Assembly (NCBI GenBank): GCA_964532865.1
Contig: CAZHJA010000016.1
Span: 1-17,408 of the forward strand
Reading direction: 5' to 3'
Source: CAZHJA01 sp964532865
GTDB taxonomy: Bacteria; Patescibacteriota; Microgenomatia; UBA1406; GWC2-37-13
DNA: 17,408 nt
Shown: positions 1-8,102 of the stretch, one piece after another
Numbering within the stretch: position 1 is the stretch's first letter
How the letters are laid out: each line of letters opens with the position of its first letter
Position numbers and translations under genes: made by a program
The notes under the pieces: model-generated
What the model saw: only the letters and a program-made list of their open reading frames with translations
Databases searched by the model: none
Told to the model about the DNA's origin: nothing

Positions 1-1149
1 ATGAAAAATAGTATGAAAAAGAAAAAGCTTAGTTTAATTATTCTATTCTTTTTATTATTAGTTCTAATTACTGGGTTAGTAATATATTATTTTTCTTTAA
101 AAAAGCTAGATAAAATGGTATTAGATGTAACACCTAAAATAAAGCAAGAGGAAACTATTGAAAATGAAATAAAAGAAGACAATATTGAAAAACAAATTGT
201 TTCAGAAACTTCATTATTTATTCCGTATTGGATGATAGGAAACGGAGTATCTGGCGTAGATAATTATGACAGATTATTTTATTTTGGCATAGGAGTAAAT
301 AATAATGGAATAGACAAGAGTGATCCTGGATATCAAAAACTAAATGTTTTTTCTTCAAATACAAAGCCTTCTCAGGAGAAATATCTTACTATTCGAATGA
401 TAAACACAGAGGCAAGTGTATTAAGAGACAAAGACATATTGCAAAAGATTATTACAGATAGTGTTGATATAGCGAGTGAAAATGGTTTTAGTGGTATTGC
501 TTTAGATTTGGAAGTATCTATTATTTTAACTGAAAATATGCAGACAAATATAAACAGGTTTGTTAAGGATTTTTATTTAAGTTCAAAAGAAAATAACCTT
601 AAGCTTATATTCATAGTATATGGCGATGTCTTTTATAGAAATAGAGGATATGATATGAAAAGTATAGGAGACAATTCAGATGAAATTATGATTATGGCAT
701 ATGACTTTCATAAAAGCATTGGAAGTCCAGGGCCTAATTTTCCTCTTGATTACAACAAGGAATACGGTTATTCATTTAAAAGTATGATTGATGACTTTTT
801 GCAAATTATTCCAAAAGAAAAAATTAATATAGTTTTTGGAATGTATGGGTATGATTGGCAAGTAAATGAAAAAAAGATACCAGTAAAACAAGCAGAAGCA
901 TTAACATTAAATGAAATAAAAGCAGAATTCTTAAATACCTGCAAATGGGAAGAATGTATTGTAAAGCGAGATAAGACATCTTCCGAAACAGAGATTAATT
1001 ATATTGAGCAAGCTCAATATGAAGGAGAATCTGTATTAAAATATCATATTATTTGGTTTGAAGATGAAGAGTCAGTAGACAAAAAGACTGAATTTTTAAA
1101 AGAAAAAGAAATAGGCTCTATTTCATACTGGGCTTATGGTTATTTTTAA
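1..1149 (+). CDS. Membrane-anchored GH18-like glycoside hydrolase (YaaH/chitinase fold)
   Basis: This 382-residue protein has a lysine-rich N-terminus and one hydrophobic segment at about residues 10-33, so it is probably anchored in the membrane with its enzymatic domain outside. The rest reads as a family 18 TIM barrel: an SLFIPYW strand near residue 71, GIALDLE at 165-171, MAYD at 232-235, GMYGYDW near 280, and a terminal WFEDEES...GSISYWAYG block typical of the YaaH/spore-germination branch. The family signature DxxDxDxE is only half kept: the last Asp (D169) and the catalytic Glu (E171) remain, while the two earlier Asp positions are Ser164 and Ala167. Activity on a chitin- or peptidoglycan-like glycan is inferred from the family and may be altered. 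The ATG is the first base of the window, so upstream signals are unseen and an in-frame ATG at 13 is an alternative start. Its stop overlaps that of the convergent next gene by 4 nt. Confidence 0.75.
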   Translation: MKNSMKKKKLSLIILFFLLLVLITGLVIYYFSLKKLDKMVLDVTPKIKQEETIENEIKEDNIEKQIVSETSLFIPYWMIGNGVSGVDNYDRLFYFGIGVNNNGIDKSDPGYQKLNVFSSNTKPSQEKYLTIRMINTEASVLRDKDILQKIITDSVDIASENGFSGIALDLEVSIILTENMQTNINRFVKDFYLSSKENNLKLIFIVYGDVFYRNRGYDMKSIGDNSDEIMIMAYDFHKSIGSPGPNFPLDYNKEYGYSFKSMIDDFLQIIPKEKINIVFGMYGYDWQVNEKKIPVKQAEALTLNEIKAEFLNTCKWEECIVKRDKTSSETEINYIEQAQYEGESVLKYHIIWFEDEESVDKKTEFLKEKEIGSISYWAYGYF

Positions 1150-1454
1150 GCTTTTTTCTTTTTCCCCCTTTTCTTTTTTTTGTCTTTATCTTCACCCTTT
1201 TGAAAAGCATTCATTTCTTTTAGCTTCCACATAAAAAGCGCTGCTTTTTTTCTTGCATTTGAATCAATTACAAATCTTAAAGCCTGTTCAAGAATAGGGC
1301 GGGGGATAGTTTTTGAGAATTTAATGTATAAGGCTATTCTTGATTCATCCTCAAGCTTCTGAGCTAAATATACTCCAAAAGATTGATATTCACGGGAGAT
1401 ATATTTATCTTTTGTAGGGTTAAAGTTTTTTAAAATATCTTTTACTGATTTCAT
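1146..1454 (-). CDS. Small hypothetical protein with lysine-rich tail
   Basis: I do not recognise this 102-residue protein. Residues 1-85 are a mixed, probably helical domain without Cys motifs or membrane segments. The last ~17 residues are almost all Lys/Asp/Gly/Arg, a basic disordered tail that suggests contact with nucleic acid or an acidic surface (inference). It starts only 10 nt after the glgA stop codon on the same strand, so it is almost certainly co-transcribed with glgA. Its TAA stop overlaps the stop of the convergent GH18-like gene in a shared TTAA. The ATG at 1454 is chosen because it is the first in frame after glgA. Confidence 0.6.
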   Translation of the reverse strand: MKSVKDILKNFNPTKDKYISREYQSFGVYLAQKLEDESRIALYIKFSKTIPRPILEQALRFVIDSNARKKAALFMWKLKEMNAFQKGEDKDKKKKRGKKKKA

Positions 1455-1464
1455 GAAACAAGGA

Positions 1465-2898
1465 CTATTTATTATCTAAAAGCTTTTTATAAAGCTCAAT
1501 ATATTGTTTTGCACTTACATTCCATGAAAAATCTTTGTTCATAGCAATTTTAACCATTTGTTTATACCGAGGCTTATCTTTTTTCCAAATATCAATTGCT
1601 TGACTTAATTTCCTTTCTAAACTGTGTGAAGAATACTTTTCAAATAAAAAGCCATCAACACCATCTTCAATGGAATCCTTTAGTCCTCCTGTTGCTCTTG
1701 CAATAGGAAGCGTTCCATATCTCATAGCAATCATCTGTATAAGTCCGCATGGTTCAAATTTGGATGGAATGAGAAAGAAATCAGATCCTGCATATATTTG
1801 CGAAGCCAGTCTTTCATCAAAAACAAATTTACAACAAACATGTTTTGGATAAAAGCTATCAAGCCATAAAAAGCGCTCTTCCCATGATTTATTTCCAGTT
1901 CCAAGGAATATGAATTGATATTTAGTAAGGTCCAATCTTCTTAGCATTTTGTGCATAATATCAAGACCTTTTTGATATCCAGCAAAGCGGCCTACAAAAC
2001 TAATAAGCGGAATATTTTTTTTCACAGGAAATCCAACTTTTTCTTGTAGAAAAGCCTTGTTTAATCTTTTACCCTCAGTAATTGAATAAATTGTTTTCTG
2101 AGTCTTATTAATATCACTTCCATTATGATAATGATATTTAATATTTTTATCAGTTGAAGGATTACTACTTTTATAATCTATTCCATTTAATATTCCTGAT
2201 ATTTTTGCTTCTTGTCCACGTAATATATCGTCTAGTCCTGCGCCATATTCTTCTGTTAATATTTCTTTTGCGTAAGAAGGAGATACCGTATTTACTAAAT
2301 CTGCATGAATAAGTCCTTCGAGCAAAAAGTTAATTTTCTTTTTTTTAATTTCCCATTGAATTATTCGCGACTTTTTTGGATTAATTCCCATTTTGTTGAT
2401 TACGTCAACAGAATTTTCACCCTGATGATATAAACTATGGATAGTAAGAAGAGTTTTAATTGGAAGTTTATTTTGTTTAATTAATAGGGGAATAAAGCCC
2501 GTATGAAATTCGTTGCAGTGAACAATTTCAGGCATCCATGAGAGATAATTATGTTTTAATATGTGAGATATTGCTAAATCAAAAAAAGCAAAAGTATCAT
2601 GTCTATCGGGAAAATTGAGATATTTGTCATTTTGCAGAAGATATATTGGAACTTTTACATCTATAAAGTAGATTTTGTATATATTTACTTTTATTCTTTT
2701 ATTATCATATTTAACATAGAATGTTTTTATTTTTTTTCTTTTTTGAAAGTGGAGTTTAAAAGCACTATAATATGGAACAATTAATCTAATATCTATTTCT
2801 AAAGAAGATAATGCTTTTGGTAAAGAACTTGCAACATCTCCTAATCCTCCAACTTTAAAAAAAGGAGCAACTTCCCAAGAAGCAAAAAGTACTTTCAT
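1465..2898 (-). CDS. glgA: Glycogen/starch synthase (GT5)
   Basis: GlgA transfers glucose from a nucleotide sugar, normally ADP-glucose, to the growing end of an alpha-1,4-glucan in the cytoplasm. At 477 residues the length matches the family. The N-terminal KVGGLGDV motif (K15-V22) is the nucleotide-sugar loop. HCNEFHTG near 128-134 matches the family HCxDWHT block. GRFAGYQKG (303-311) and FEPCGLIQM followed by AMRYGTLPIARATGG (381-405) are the C-terminal GT-B donor-site signatures. It follows two GT4 genes on the same strand (79-nt gap) and is followed after 10 nt by a small hypothetical gene. No glgB or glgC is visible, so either ADP-glucose comes from elsewhere in the genome or the enzyme serves another alpha-glucan. 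An extended -10 box ends 7 nt before the ATG, which implies a leaderless mRNA. Confidence 0.95.
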   Translation of the reverse strand: MKVLFASWEVAPFFKVGGLGDVASSLPKALSSLEIDIRLIVPYYSAFKLHFQKRKKIKTFYVKYDNKRIKVNIYKIYFIDVKVPIYLLQNDKYLNFPDRHDTFAFFDLAISHILKHNYLSWMPEIVHCNEFHTGFIPLLIKQNKLPIKTLLTIHSLYHQGENSVDVINKMGINPKKSRIIQWEIKKKKINFLLEGLIHADLVNTVSPSYAKEILTEEYGAGLDDILRGQEAKISGILNGIDYKSSNPSTDKNIKYHYHNGSDINKTQKTIYSITEGKRLNKAFLQEKVGFPVKKNIPLISFVGRFAGYQKGLDIMHKMLRRLDLTKYQFIFLGTGNKSWEERFLWLDSFYPKHVCCKFVFDERLASQIYAGSDFFLIPSKFEPCGLIQMIAMRYGTLPIARATGGLKDSIEDGVDGFLFEKYSSHSLERKLSQAIDIWKKDKPRYKQMVKIAMNKDFSWNVSAKQYIELYKKLLDNK

Positions 2899-2905
2899 AG
2901 TTGAA

Positions 2906-2914
2906 ATTATATCA
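2906..2914 (-). promoter_or_regulatory. Extended -10 promoter of glgA
   Basis: On the minus strand the sequence reads TGATATAAT, a consensus extended -10 (TGN plus TATAAT), with 7 nt between it and the glgA ATG. Transcription would start at or within 1 nt of the start codon. No good -35 hexamer lies 17 nt upstream; that position falls inside an inverted repeat. Confidence 0.6.
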
Positions 2915-2925
2915 CAAAAGGGTTG

Positions 2926-2949
2926 TATTTTTCATTCTAATGAAAAATA
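2926..2949. repeat. Perfect 11-bp inverted repeat upstream of glgA
   Basis: TATTTTTCATT at 2926-2936 is the exact reverse complement of 2939-2949, with a 2-nt spacer. It lies in the 79-nt gap between the GT4 gene and glgA and covers the place where a glgA -35 element would be. No run of T follows it on either strand, so it is a weak candidate for a terminator and could instead be an operator or simply a stem in the end of the upstream transcript. Confidence 0.6.
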
Positions 2950-2977
2950 TTATTCTTGTGTTATAAGTGATAATTTA

Positions 2978-4135
2978 TTAGGGAGCTTTAGAAATATATG
3001 TTGGTTTTAACTGACTAACCTTTGAATAAAGTTGTTCATATTTATTTATTGTTTTTTCTATATTAAAATGATTTTCAACTCGTGCTCGACATGCTTTTCT
3101 CATTGTAATATATTCATTATCGGGCAATTCATTAATTTTAGTGACTGCTTCCTTTAATCCTTCAATGCCAGTTTTTTTTACTATCCAATTTCCTCGGATG
3201 TTTTTTTCTGATGTATTTACGATAAATCCAGTTACTCCGTCTTGGATTATTTCAGGAACAGACCCTCGTGCATATGCAACTACAGGAGTTCCGCATGCCA
3301 TAGATTCAGCCATTACAAATCCAAATGGCTCTTCCCATGCTACAGGGAAAAGAAACAATTTGGCGTTGATAAATGCTTCCCATTTTTTTTCTTCAAATAT
3401 AGAACCATTGAAATGAATTAGAGGATTTTGCTTAGTAATTTCAATGATTTCATGTTTTAATTTTTGTTCTTTTTTAAGGTTTGGATTTGTAGAACCATAT
3501 ATATGAAATGGCTTTTGCAGTTCTTGATATACTTTTATTGCCGCATCAACTCCTTTTCTTTGACTAATTCTTCCTAAATACATTCCATATTCTTTGGATT
3601 CAGAAAAAGAAAACGGAATGTTTGATACATTAATTCCATTATAAATATGTTCCACATTTTCAAGATTATTATTTATCAGAACATCTTTTTGATAATCTGA
3701 AACAGTAACAATAGTATGATTATCATTATTCCGATTGGCTTGGGAAACTAGAGAAAGAGGGGATCGAGTCGAATCCCATACGTCGTGAAATGTGGAAATA
3801 GTTGGAGTTTTTGAAAGATGACTAAATATCATTCCTCTATTATGATCTTGACTGTGTATTACATCAAATTCGTGTGCACGAGCATATAATTTAATAAATA
3901 TCCAATCTTCATAATAAAATCTAAAGTCTTTTGAAATATTTGGATCAGACACTATTCCCACAGAATGAACAGATTCTAATTTACAAGGCACTTGAGAATC
4001 TCCTGATGCAAAAAGAGTTATCTCATGGCCTTTTTTCTGAAGATTGGTAAGAAGAATATATGTAAAATTTTCAACGCCAAAACAAGTTTGTTTACTTACT
4101 GGAAAACGAATATTAGTTATGATTGCAATTTTCAT
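2978..4135 (-). CDS. GT4-family glycosyltransferase
   Basis: A 385-residue GT-B glycosyltransferase with a retaining GT4 architecture. It has an N-terminal Rossmann half starting MKIAIITNIRFPV, a central YNGINV hinge (165-170), a YLGRISQRKG donor-domain start (186-195), and the signature AWEEPFGFVMAES with E269 and E277 as the E-x7-E pair, followed by CGTPVVAYARGSVPEII. Substrate cannot be read from sequence; a cytoplasmic role in extending a cell-surface or storage glycan is inferred. Its start codon overlaps the stop of the upstream GT4 gene (ATGA, 4 nt), so the two are translationally coupled. The two proteins also resemble each other in the N-terminal strand, the NGIN hinge and the donor domain, which suggests an old tandem duplication. 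TAA/TGA usage and base composition match its neighbours. Confidence 0.88.
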   Translation of the reverse strand: MKIAIITNIRFPVSKQTCFGVENFTYILLTNLQKKGHEITLFASGDSQVPCKLESVHSVGIVSDPNISKDFRFYYEDWIFIKLYARAHEFDVIHSQDHNRGMIFSHLSKTPTISTFHDVWDSTRSPLSLVSQANRNNDNHTIVTVSDYQKDVLINNNLENVEHIYNGINVSNIPFSFSESKEYGMYLGRISQRKGVDAAIKVYQELQKPFHIYGSTNPNLKKEQKLKHEIIEITKQNPLIHFNGSIFEEKKWEAFINAKLFLFPVAWEEPFGFVMAESMACGTPVVAYARGSVPEIIQDGVTGFIVNTSEKNIRGNWIVKKTGIEGLKEAVTKINELPDNEYITMRKACRARVENHFNIEKTINKYEQLYSKVSQLKPTYISKAP

Positions 4136-5208
4136 TTAATATTTTTAGCAATAATACTTTGATAATATTTAATGTATCTTTCTGCCATTGCAGTTGCTGA
4201 AAAGTTTGTTATAGCATGAGTTCTACAAGTAGATCGATCAATTTCTCCAACCTGTTTAATTTTTTTAGCCATTTCTTCAACAGTATTTACTAAGAATCCT
4301 GTTTTTCCATTAATAATTGTTTCCTTTAATCCACCTCGATTAAATCCAATTACTGGTGTTCCTGTACTCATCGCTTCAACAGCAACTAAACCAAATGCTT
4401 CTTCCCATTGAATTGGCATAAGAACAGCCTTGGCTTTTCCTAAAAATTCAGCCTTTTGTTGTTGTGTGGGAAGTACTGGTATAAAGGTGCGTTTTTCATC
4501 AAGAAGAGGTTTAATTTCATGCTCAAAATAATCAGGAAAATCAATTGGTCCAGTTGCAACCATTGAAACATCAGCTTGTTTTGCAGCTTCTAATGCCTGC
4601 TTTAAACCCTTTACAGGCGCAACTCTTCCAAGCCATGCAAACTTGTTTTCAGGTTTTGTAATATAAGGAAATTTATCAATATTAATTCCGTTATAAACAG
4701 TTTTTCTTTTTGAATATTTTAAAAAAGGCTTAGCAGAAGTATTTGATATATTTGCAATATGAACAGCAGGGAATTGAGATAATATATATTCTATTGCCCG
4801 TTGGCGAAGATTATTTACATGAATTGTTGTAACAATTGGTATTTTCTGATTACTATTAATTAAAAAAGGCGCATACCATTGAGCAGAGCTATAATGAATA
4901 ATGTCAAACTTTTCGCTTTGCAGCATTGCTTTTGTTGCACCTGCATATTGAAACATTGCATAATTTAAGGTAAAACTTTTTGATTCAAGATTTTCTTTAT
5001 CTTGTTTTTCTAAATCAGCAATTGAAAAAGTAGGAACAAAAGAAATCTTTTGGAATGCACTTTTTTCAGTTTCTTCTGCAGCAAAAAGCGTTACTTCATG
5101 TCCCAGCAAGCTAAGTGCATTGACAAGATAGATGGTAAGTGTTTCAATGCCTCCTGTTGTTTTTAGACTAATTGGTTTATGTGTAATACAGACAAAGGCA
5201 ATTTTCAT
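4132..5208 (-). CDS. GT4-family glycosyltransferase (paralogue of its downstream neighbour)
   Basis: A 358-residue GT-B enzyme. The N-terminus MKIAFVCITHKPI leads to a TGG-IETLTIYL acceptor-side loop near residues 18-28. YNGINIDKFP (172-181) and WLGRVAPVKG (192-201) mark the hinge and donor domain. QWEEAFGLVAVEAM holds E270 and E278 as the E-x7-E pair, followed by STGTPVIGFNRGGLKETI. These features place it in GT4; donor and acceptor are unknown. It ends with TGA inside the ATG of the next gene, giving a 4-nt coupling overlap. A TGCTACAAT extended -10 ends 6 nt before its ATG, so this pair has its own promoter and probably a leaderless message. The gene upstream, also GT4, is 75 nt away. Confidence 0.88.
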   Translation of the reverse strand: MKIAFVCITHKPISLKTTGGIETLTIYLVNALSLLGHEVTLFAAEETEKSAFQKISFVPTFSIADLEKQDKENLESKSFTLNYAMFQYAGATKAMLQSEKFDIIHYSSAQWYAPFLINSNQKIPIVTTIHVNNLRQRAIEYILSQFPAVHIANISNTSAKPFLKYSKRKTVYNGINIDKFPYITKPENKFAWLGRVAPVKGLKQALEAAKQADVSMVATGPIDFPDYFEHEIKPLLDEKRTFIPVLPTQQQKAEFLGKAKAVLMPIQWEEAFGLVAVEAMSTGTPVIGFNRGGLKETIINGKTGFLVNTVEEMAKKIKQVGEIDRSTCRTHAITNFSATAMAERYIKYYQSIIAKNIK

Positions 5209-5214
5209 TTCTAA

Positions 5215-5223
5215 ATTGTAGCA
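5215..5223 (-). promoter_or_regulatory. Extended -10 promoter of the GT4 pair
   Basis: The minus strand reads TGCTACAAT: a TGN extension plus a five-of-six match to TATAAT, with 6 nt to the ATG at 5208. I see no matching -35 hexamer at 17 nt. The geometry implies a start at or next to the initiation codon. Confidence 0.45.
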
Positions 5224-5283
5224 TATTTTATTGTGTGATAATAATACAAGAAATTATAATATCAAAAAGATTTGGTGGAAGAA

Positions 5284-6462
5284 TCAAAAAGGATTTGAAA
5301 ATTTCTGATAAATATTTATGAATTTATCTGCAATAATATCCCAGTCAAACTTTTCTTCAGCAATTTTACGAGCTCTTTTTCCCATATTAAACCTTAATTT
5401 ATCGTTTTTTAAAAGATAATTAACTTTTTCAGCAATATCTTTTGAGCTTTTTGATTTAATAAACAAGCCATTTTTTCCATCTTTAACAGCAAGTGGTATT
5501 CCTCCTTTTCTTGTAACAACAACAGGAGTTTCACAAGCCATAGCTTCAAGAATAACAAGACCTAATGGTTCATCCCAAGTTGAAGGAGCAACAAAAACAT
5601 CTGCACGACTATATAGTTTAATTAAAAAACTAGTATTGTTTCCAAGATGCCCCAAGAAGCGAACATTAGTTATTCCTTTATTTTTTACCATTTCTTCTAA
5701 GTATTTTCTTTGTGAACCACCTCCAAGAATAAATATTTCCCCATCAATTCTTTTAGCTGCTCCTACTAAGTATTTTACTCCTTTGTATGGCGTTAATTTT
5801 CCTGCAAAAACTACAAGTTTTTTACCTTTTAAATTATATTGTTTATCAATATCATTAGTATTTACTTTATGGAATTTATTAATTTCAACGCCTCCGGGAA
5901 TAGTTCTTAGTTGTTTTCTATAATTTTCCCCAACAATCTTAAGCATCCAGTCTTTTGTATAATATGAATTTGGAATAATTCTTCTAGCCTTTCTTAATGC
6001 GTCCATAGTTAGCGCTAAATATCTCTCATCTTTTTGTAAGGTAATTAATTCTGATCCATGTATTGAAATGACATATGGTATTTGATATGTTGACTTAATA
6101 AATCTTGCAGCCCATGAAAAGGGGAACGCATGGTGAACGTGAATAATATTAGGTTTAAAATCCTCAACAACTTTAACAGTATTATCAAGATAAGATTTAT
6201 AAATTCTTAGAATTTCAATATGAGAAATATCTTTAAAAAGTCTGCAGTTTTTCCATTCAGGATGTCCAGTAAAAGCTACTTTAAAAGGCATATTTAAAGA
6301 ATATATTTTTACATTGTTAACTTGTCTGTTATCGGGGCATAAAACTGCAACTTTATGATGTTTATTAACTTCTTTTGCTAAATAACGAGCATATGTACCA
6401 GAGCCTGAACCATAAAGAGGAAAGGTCAAAAGATAAAGAATCTTTAATTTTTCATTTTTCAT
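5284..6462 (-). CDS. GT4-family glycosyltransferase
   Basis: A 392-residue retaining GT4 enzyme. The N-terminal half begins KILYLLTFPLYGSGSGTYA and contains HVHHAFPFSWAAR (108-120) and ISIHGSEL (132-139), typical of the acceptor-side domain. IPGGVEINKF (188-197) and VVFAGKLTPYKG (217-228) mark the hinge and donor domain. STWDEPLGLVILEAMAC carries E298 and E306 of the E-x7-E motif. It is less similar to the two downstream GT4 proteins than they are to each other. Substrate is unknown; the neighbouring GT4 genes and glgA suggest a shared polysaccharide pathway (inference). A TGATATAAT box identical to that of glgA ends 9 nt before its ATG, so any 5' leader would be 3 nt or shorter. Confidence 0.88.
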   Translation of the reverse strand: MKNEKLKILYLLTFPLYGSGSGTYARYLAKEVNKHHKVAVLCPDNRQVNNVKIYSLNMPFKVAFTGHPEWKNCRLFKDISHIEILRIYKSYLDNTVKVVEDFKPNIIHVHHAFPFSWAARFIKSTYQIPYVISIHGSELITLQKDERYLALTMDALRKARRIIPNSYYTKDWMLKIVGENYRKQLRTIPGGVEINKFHKVNTNDIDKQYNLKGKKLVVFAGKLTPYKGVKYLVGAAKRIDGEIFILGGGSQRKYLEEMVKNKGITNVRFLGHLGNNTSFLIKLYSRADVFVAPSTWDEPLGLVILEAMACETPVVVTRKGGIPLAVKDGKNGLFIKSKSSKDIAEKVNYLLKNDKLRFNMGKRARKIAEEKFDWDIIADKFINIYQKFSNPF

Positions 6463-6471
6463 TTCAAATAT

Positions 6472-6480
6472 ATTATATCA
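6472..6480 (-). promoter_or_regulatory. Extended -10 promoter of the GT4 gene ending at 5284
   Basis: The minus strand reads TGATATAAT, the same nine bases as the glgA promoter, 9 nt before the ATG at 6462. No clear -35 lies upstream. Confidence 0.55.
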
Positions 6481-6543
6481 TATTGCACATTTTTACTACC
6501 CGAGGCTTTATATAAACGAGTTTAATACTAAACAACAAGCACT

Positions 6544-7098
6544 TTATAACTTAAAGTAAGTTATTAATTGTTTAAAAATAGAGTAAAATGCATTATTTAA
6601 TATTTCTTTCTCTTGTATTTTAAAATCCTGTAAAACATAGCTTTCTCCAGAAATGCGGTATTCTTCTTGTGATCTATTATCAACTCCAATCCTAATTCTC
6701 CAAAAGTCTTTTGTTTTAAATATTTGTTCTATTGATGAAATTCCATTATGAGATTTAGGTCCTGCCTTTTTTTGAATATGGAATTTTCCAAGAGGAATAT
6801 CAAGATCGTCATGTGCAATAAAAAGATTTAGTAGATTACTAATTTTAAAATACGCAGCTATCTTTTGGATAGCAGATCCTGAATTATTCATATATGTTTG
6901 AGGTTTTGCTAAAATAAATTCTTCATTATTACATCTAATTTTTGCAATTTTACACAACATTTTTTTATCATTTTTTAATTCAATGTCCTTTGCGCACTCC
7001 CAGTTGCCAGTAAGATAGTCTAGAAACATAAAACCCGCATTATGCCTGTTATTTTTGTATTTTCTTTCTGGATTTCCTAATCCTGCAATTAATTTCAT
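6544..7098 (-). CDS. pth: Peptidyl-tRNA hydrolase
   Basis: Pth recycles peptidyl-tRNA that drops off ribosomes by cleaving the ester between peptide and tRNA. From the start at 7098 the protein is 184 residues, the usual size. Visible signatures are MKLIAGLGNP with N9, NRHNAGF with the catalytic H19, KPQTYMNNSG, AHDDLD with the conserved Asp pair, and the KSHNGISS loop. An upstream in-frame ATG at 7125 would add nine residues before the invariant MKLIAGLGNP, so the start at 7098 is preferred. There is no Shine-Dalgarno. It diverges from galT across about 105 nt that contains a CAATTATAATTG palindrome, giving a TATAAT on each strand. It is followed by 81 nt without a clear terminator. Confidence 0.95.
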   Translation of the reverse strand: MKLIAGLGNPERKYKNNRHNAGFMFLDYLTGNWECAKDIELKNDKKMLCKIAKIRCNNEEFILAKPQTYMNNSGSAIQKIAAYFKISNLLNLFIAHDDLDIPLGKFHIQKKAGPKSHNGISSIEQIFKTKDFWRIRIGVDNRSQEEYRISGESYVLQDFKIQEKEILNNAFYSIFKQLITYFKL

Positions 7099-7203
7099 AA
7101 AATATTTTAAGTATTTAATTTTCAATTATAATTGATTTGTAATTATTTTCCATGTACTATTATTTTAATCTAAGATATTTTAAGTTAAGTAAAAAAGAGC
7201 AAT

Positions 7204-8076
7204 ATGTCAAAATATGTACCAGATATTTCTTCTCATAGATGGGTAATAGTCTCGCCTCAGAGAGTTATAAGACCAAAAGACGGCAAGAAAAAGAAAAGCA
7301 AACAACGATGTCCATTTTGTCCAGGAAATGAAAATCTAACGCCTCCTGAAGTATTTAGATATGGGAGCGGTGAAAAAGATGAAAAAGGATGGAAAGTAAG
7401 AGTTATTCCAAATAAATTTAAAATTACAGATTTACATGAAGTAATTATTCATAGCGCAAGTCACGAAAAAGACATTGAAGACTTTTCTTATGAACAAATA
7501 AGTCTGATATTTAAGGCATATAGAGAAAGATATAATTTCTATAAAGACAAAGGCCAGGTGCTAATTTTCTGCAATCATGGGAAGCACGCTGGAGCATCTT
7601 TAAAGCATCCTCATTCCCAGCTTGTTGTTATTCCCAGACAGATTAATTTAGATGCTCTTTCTAGAGAGCCATTAAATAATATTGTAGATAAAAATAAATT
7701 TTTTAATGTATACTGCCCTGAATTTTCTCAATGGCCTTATGAAGTATGGTTTACCCCAAAAGAAGAGGGAAAAGTATTTGGAGAGATATCTAATGAACAA
7801 ATTAGTGATCTTTCAATTATTCTTAAAAATACATTAAAGCAGATAGAAAAGGTATATAAGAGGGATTTTTCAAAAGAAACATTTGATTACAACTACTATA
7901 TTTATCCAAAAGAGAATTGGTATTTGCGTGTAATTCCTCGTTTTATTGACAGAGCAGGTTTTGAGCTTGGAACAGGATTATCTGTAAATATAATTGATCC
8001 ATACAATGCATCGCTTGAGCTTAAAGGATCTGATAAGGCAACAGACAGTGTTTTAAGAAAGCTTAAAAAATATTAA
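7204..8076 (+). CDS. galT: Galactose-1-phosphate uridylyltransferase family (HIT superfamily)
   Basis: GalT exchanges UMP between UDP-glucose and galactose-1-phosphate in the Leloir pathway, linking galactose to nucleotide-sugar pools. The 290-residue protein has CPFCPGNE (C36, C39; zinc ligands in the family), VRVIPNKF (66-72), GKHAGASLKHPHSQ (126-139) with the HPH nucleophile motif and Gln139, and a C-terminal YLRVIPRF block near 310-equivalent positions of longer homologues. It is shorter than E. coli GalT but in line with compact bacterial and archaeal forms. A related nucleotidyltransferase with another sugar phosphate cannot be excluded. It is transcribed away from pth, and its end converges with the zinc-ribbon gene 26 nt away. 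A weak TTGATT-17-TACTAT promoter candidate lies at 7132-7160. The context of several glycosyltransferases fits a nucleotide-sugar supply role. Confidence 0.85.
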   Translation: MSKYVPDISSHRWVIVSPQRVIRPKDGKKKKSKQRCPFCPGNENLTPPEVFRYGSGEKDEKGWKVRVIPNKFKITDLHEVIIHSASHEKDIEDFSYEQISLIFKAYRERYNFYKDKGQVLIFCNHGKHAGASLKHPHSQLVVIPRQINLDALSREPLNNIVDKNKFFNVYCPEFSQWPYEVWFTPKEEGKVFGEISNEQISDLSIILKNTLKQIEKVYKRDFSKETFDYNYYIYPKENWYLRVIPRFIDRAGFELGTGLSVNIIDPYNASLELKGSDKATDSVLRKLKKY

Positions 8077-8102
8077 TATTGAATATTGAGATAGTATGTT
8101 AA

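Noticed and set aside
6501..6535. TTTATATAAA palindrome flanked by CGAG repeats after pth, looking like a terminator.
   Set aside because: The CGAG copies are direct, not inverted, so the stem is only the AT core and no T-run follows.
7099..7125. Upstream ATG extending pth by nine residues.
   Set aside because: The invariant family beginning MKLIAGLGNP starts at 7098; the extension has no family support.
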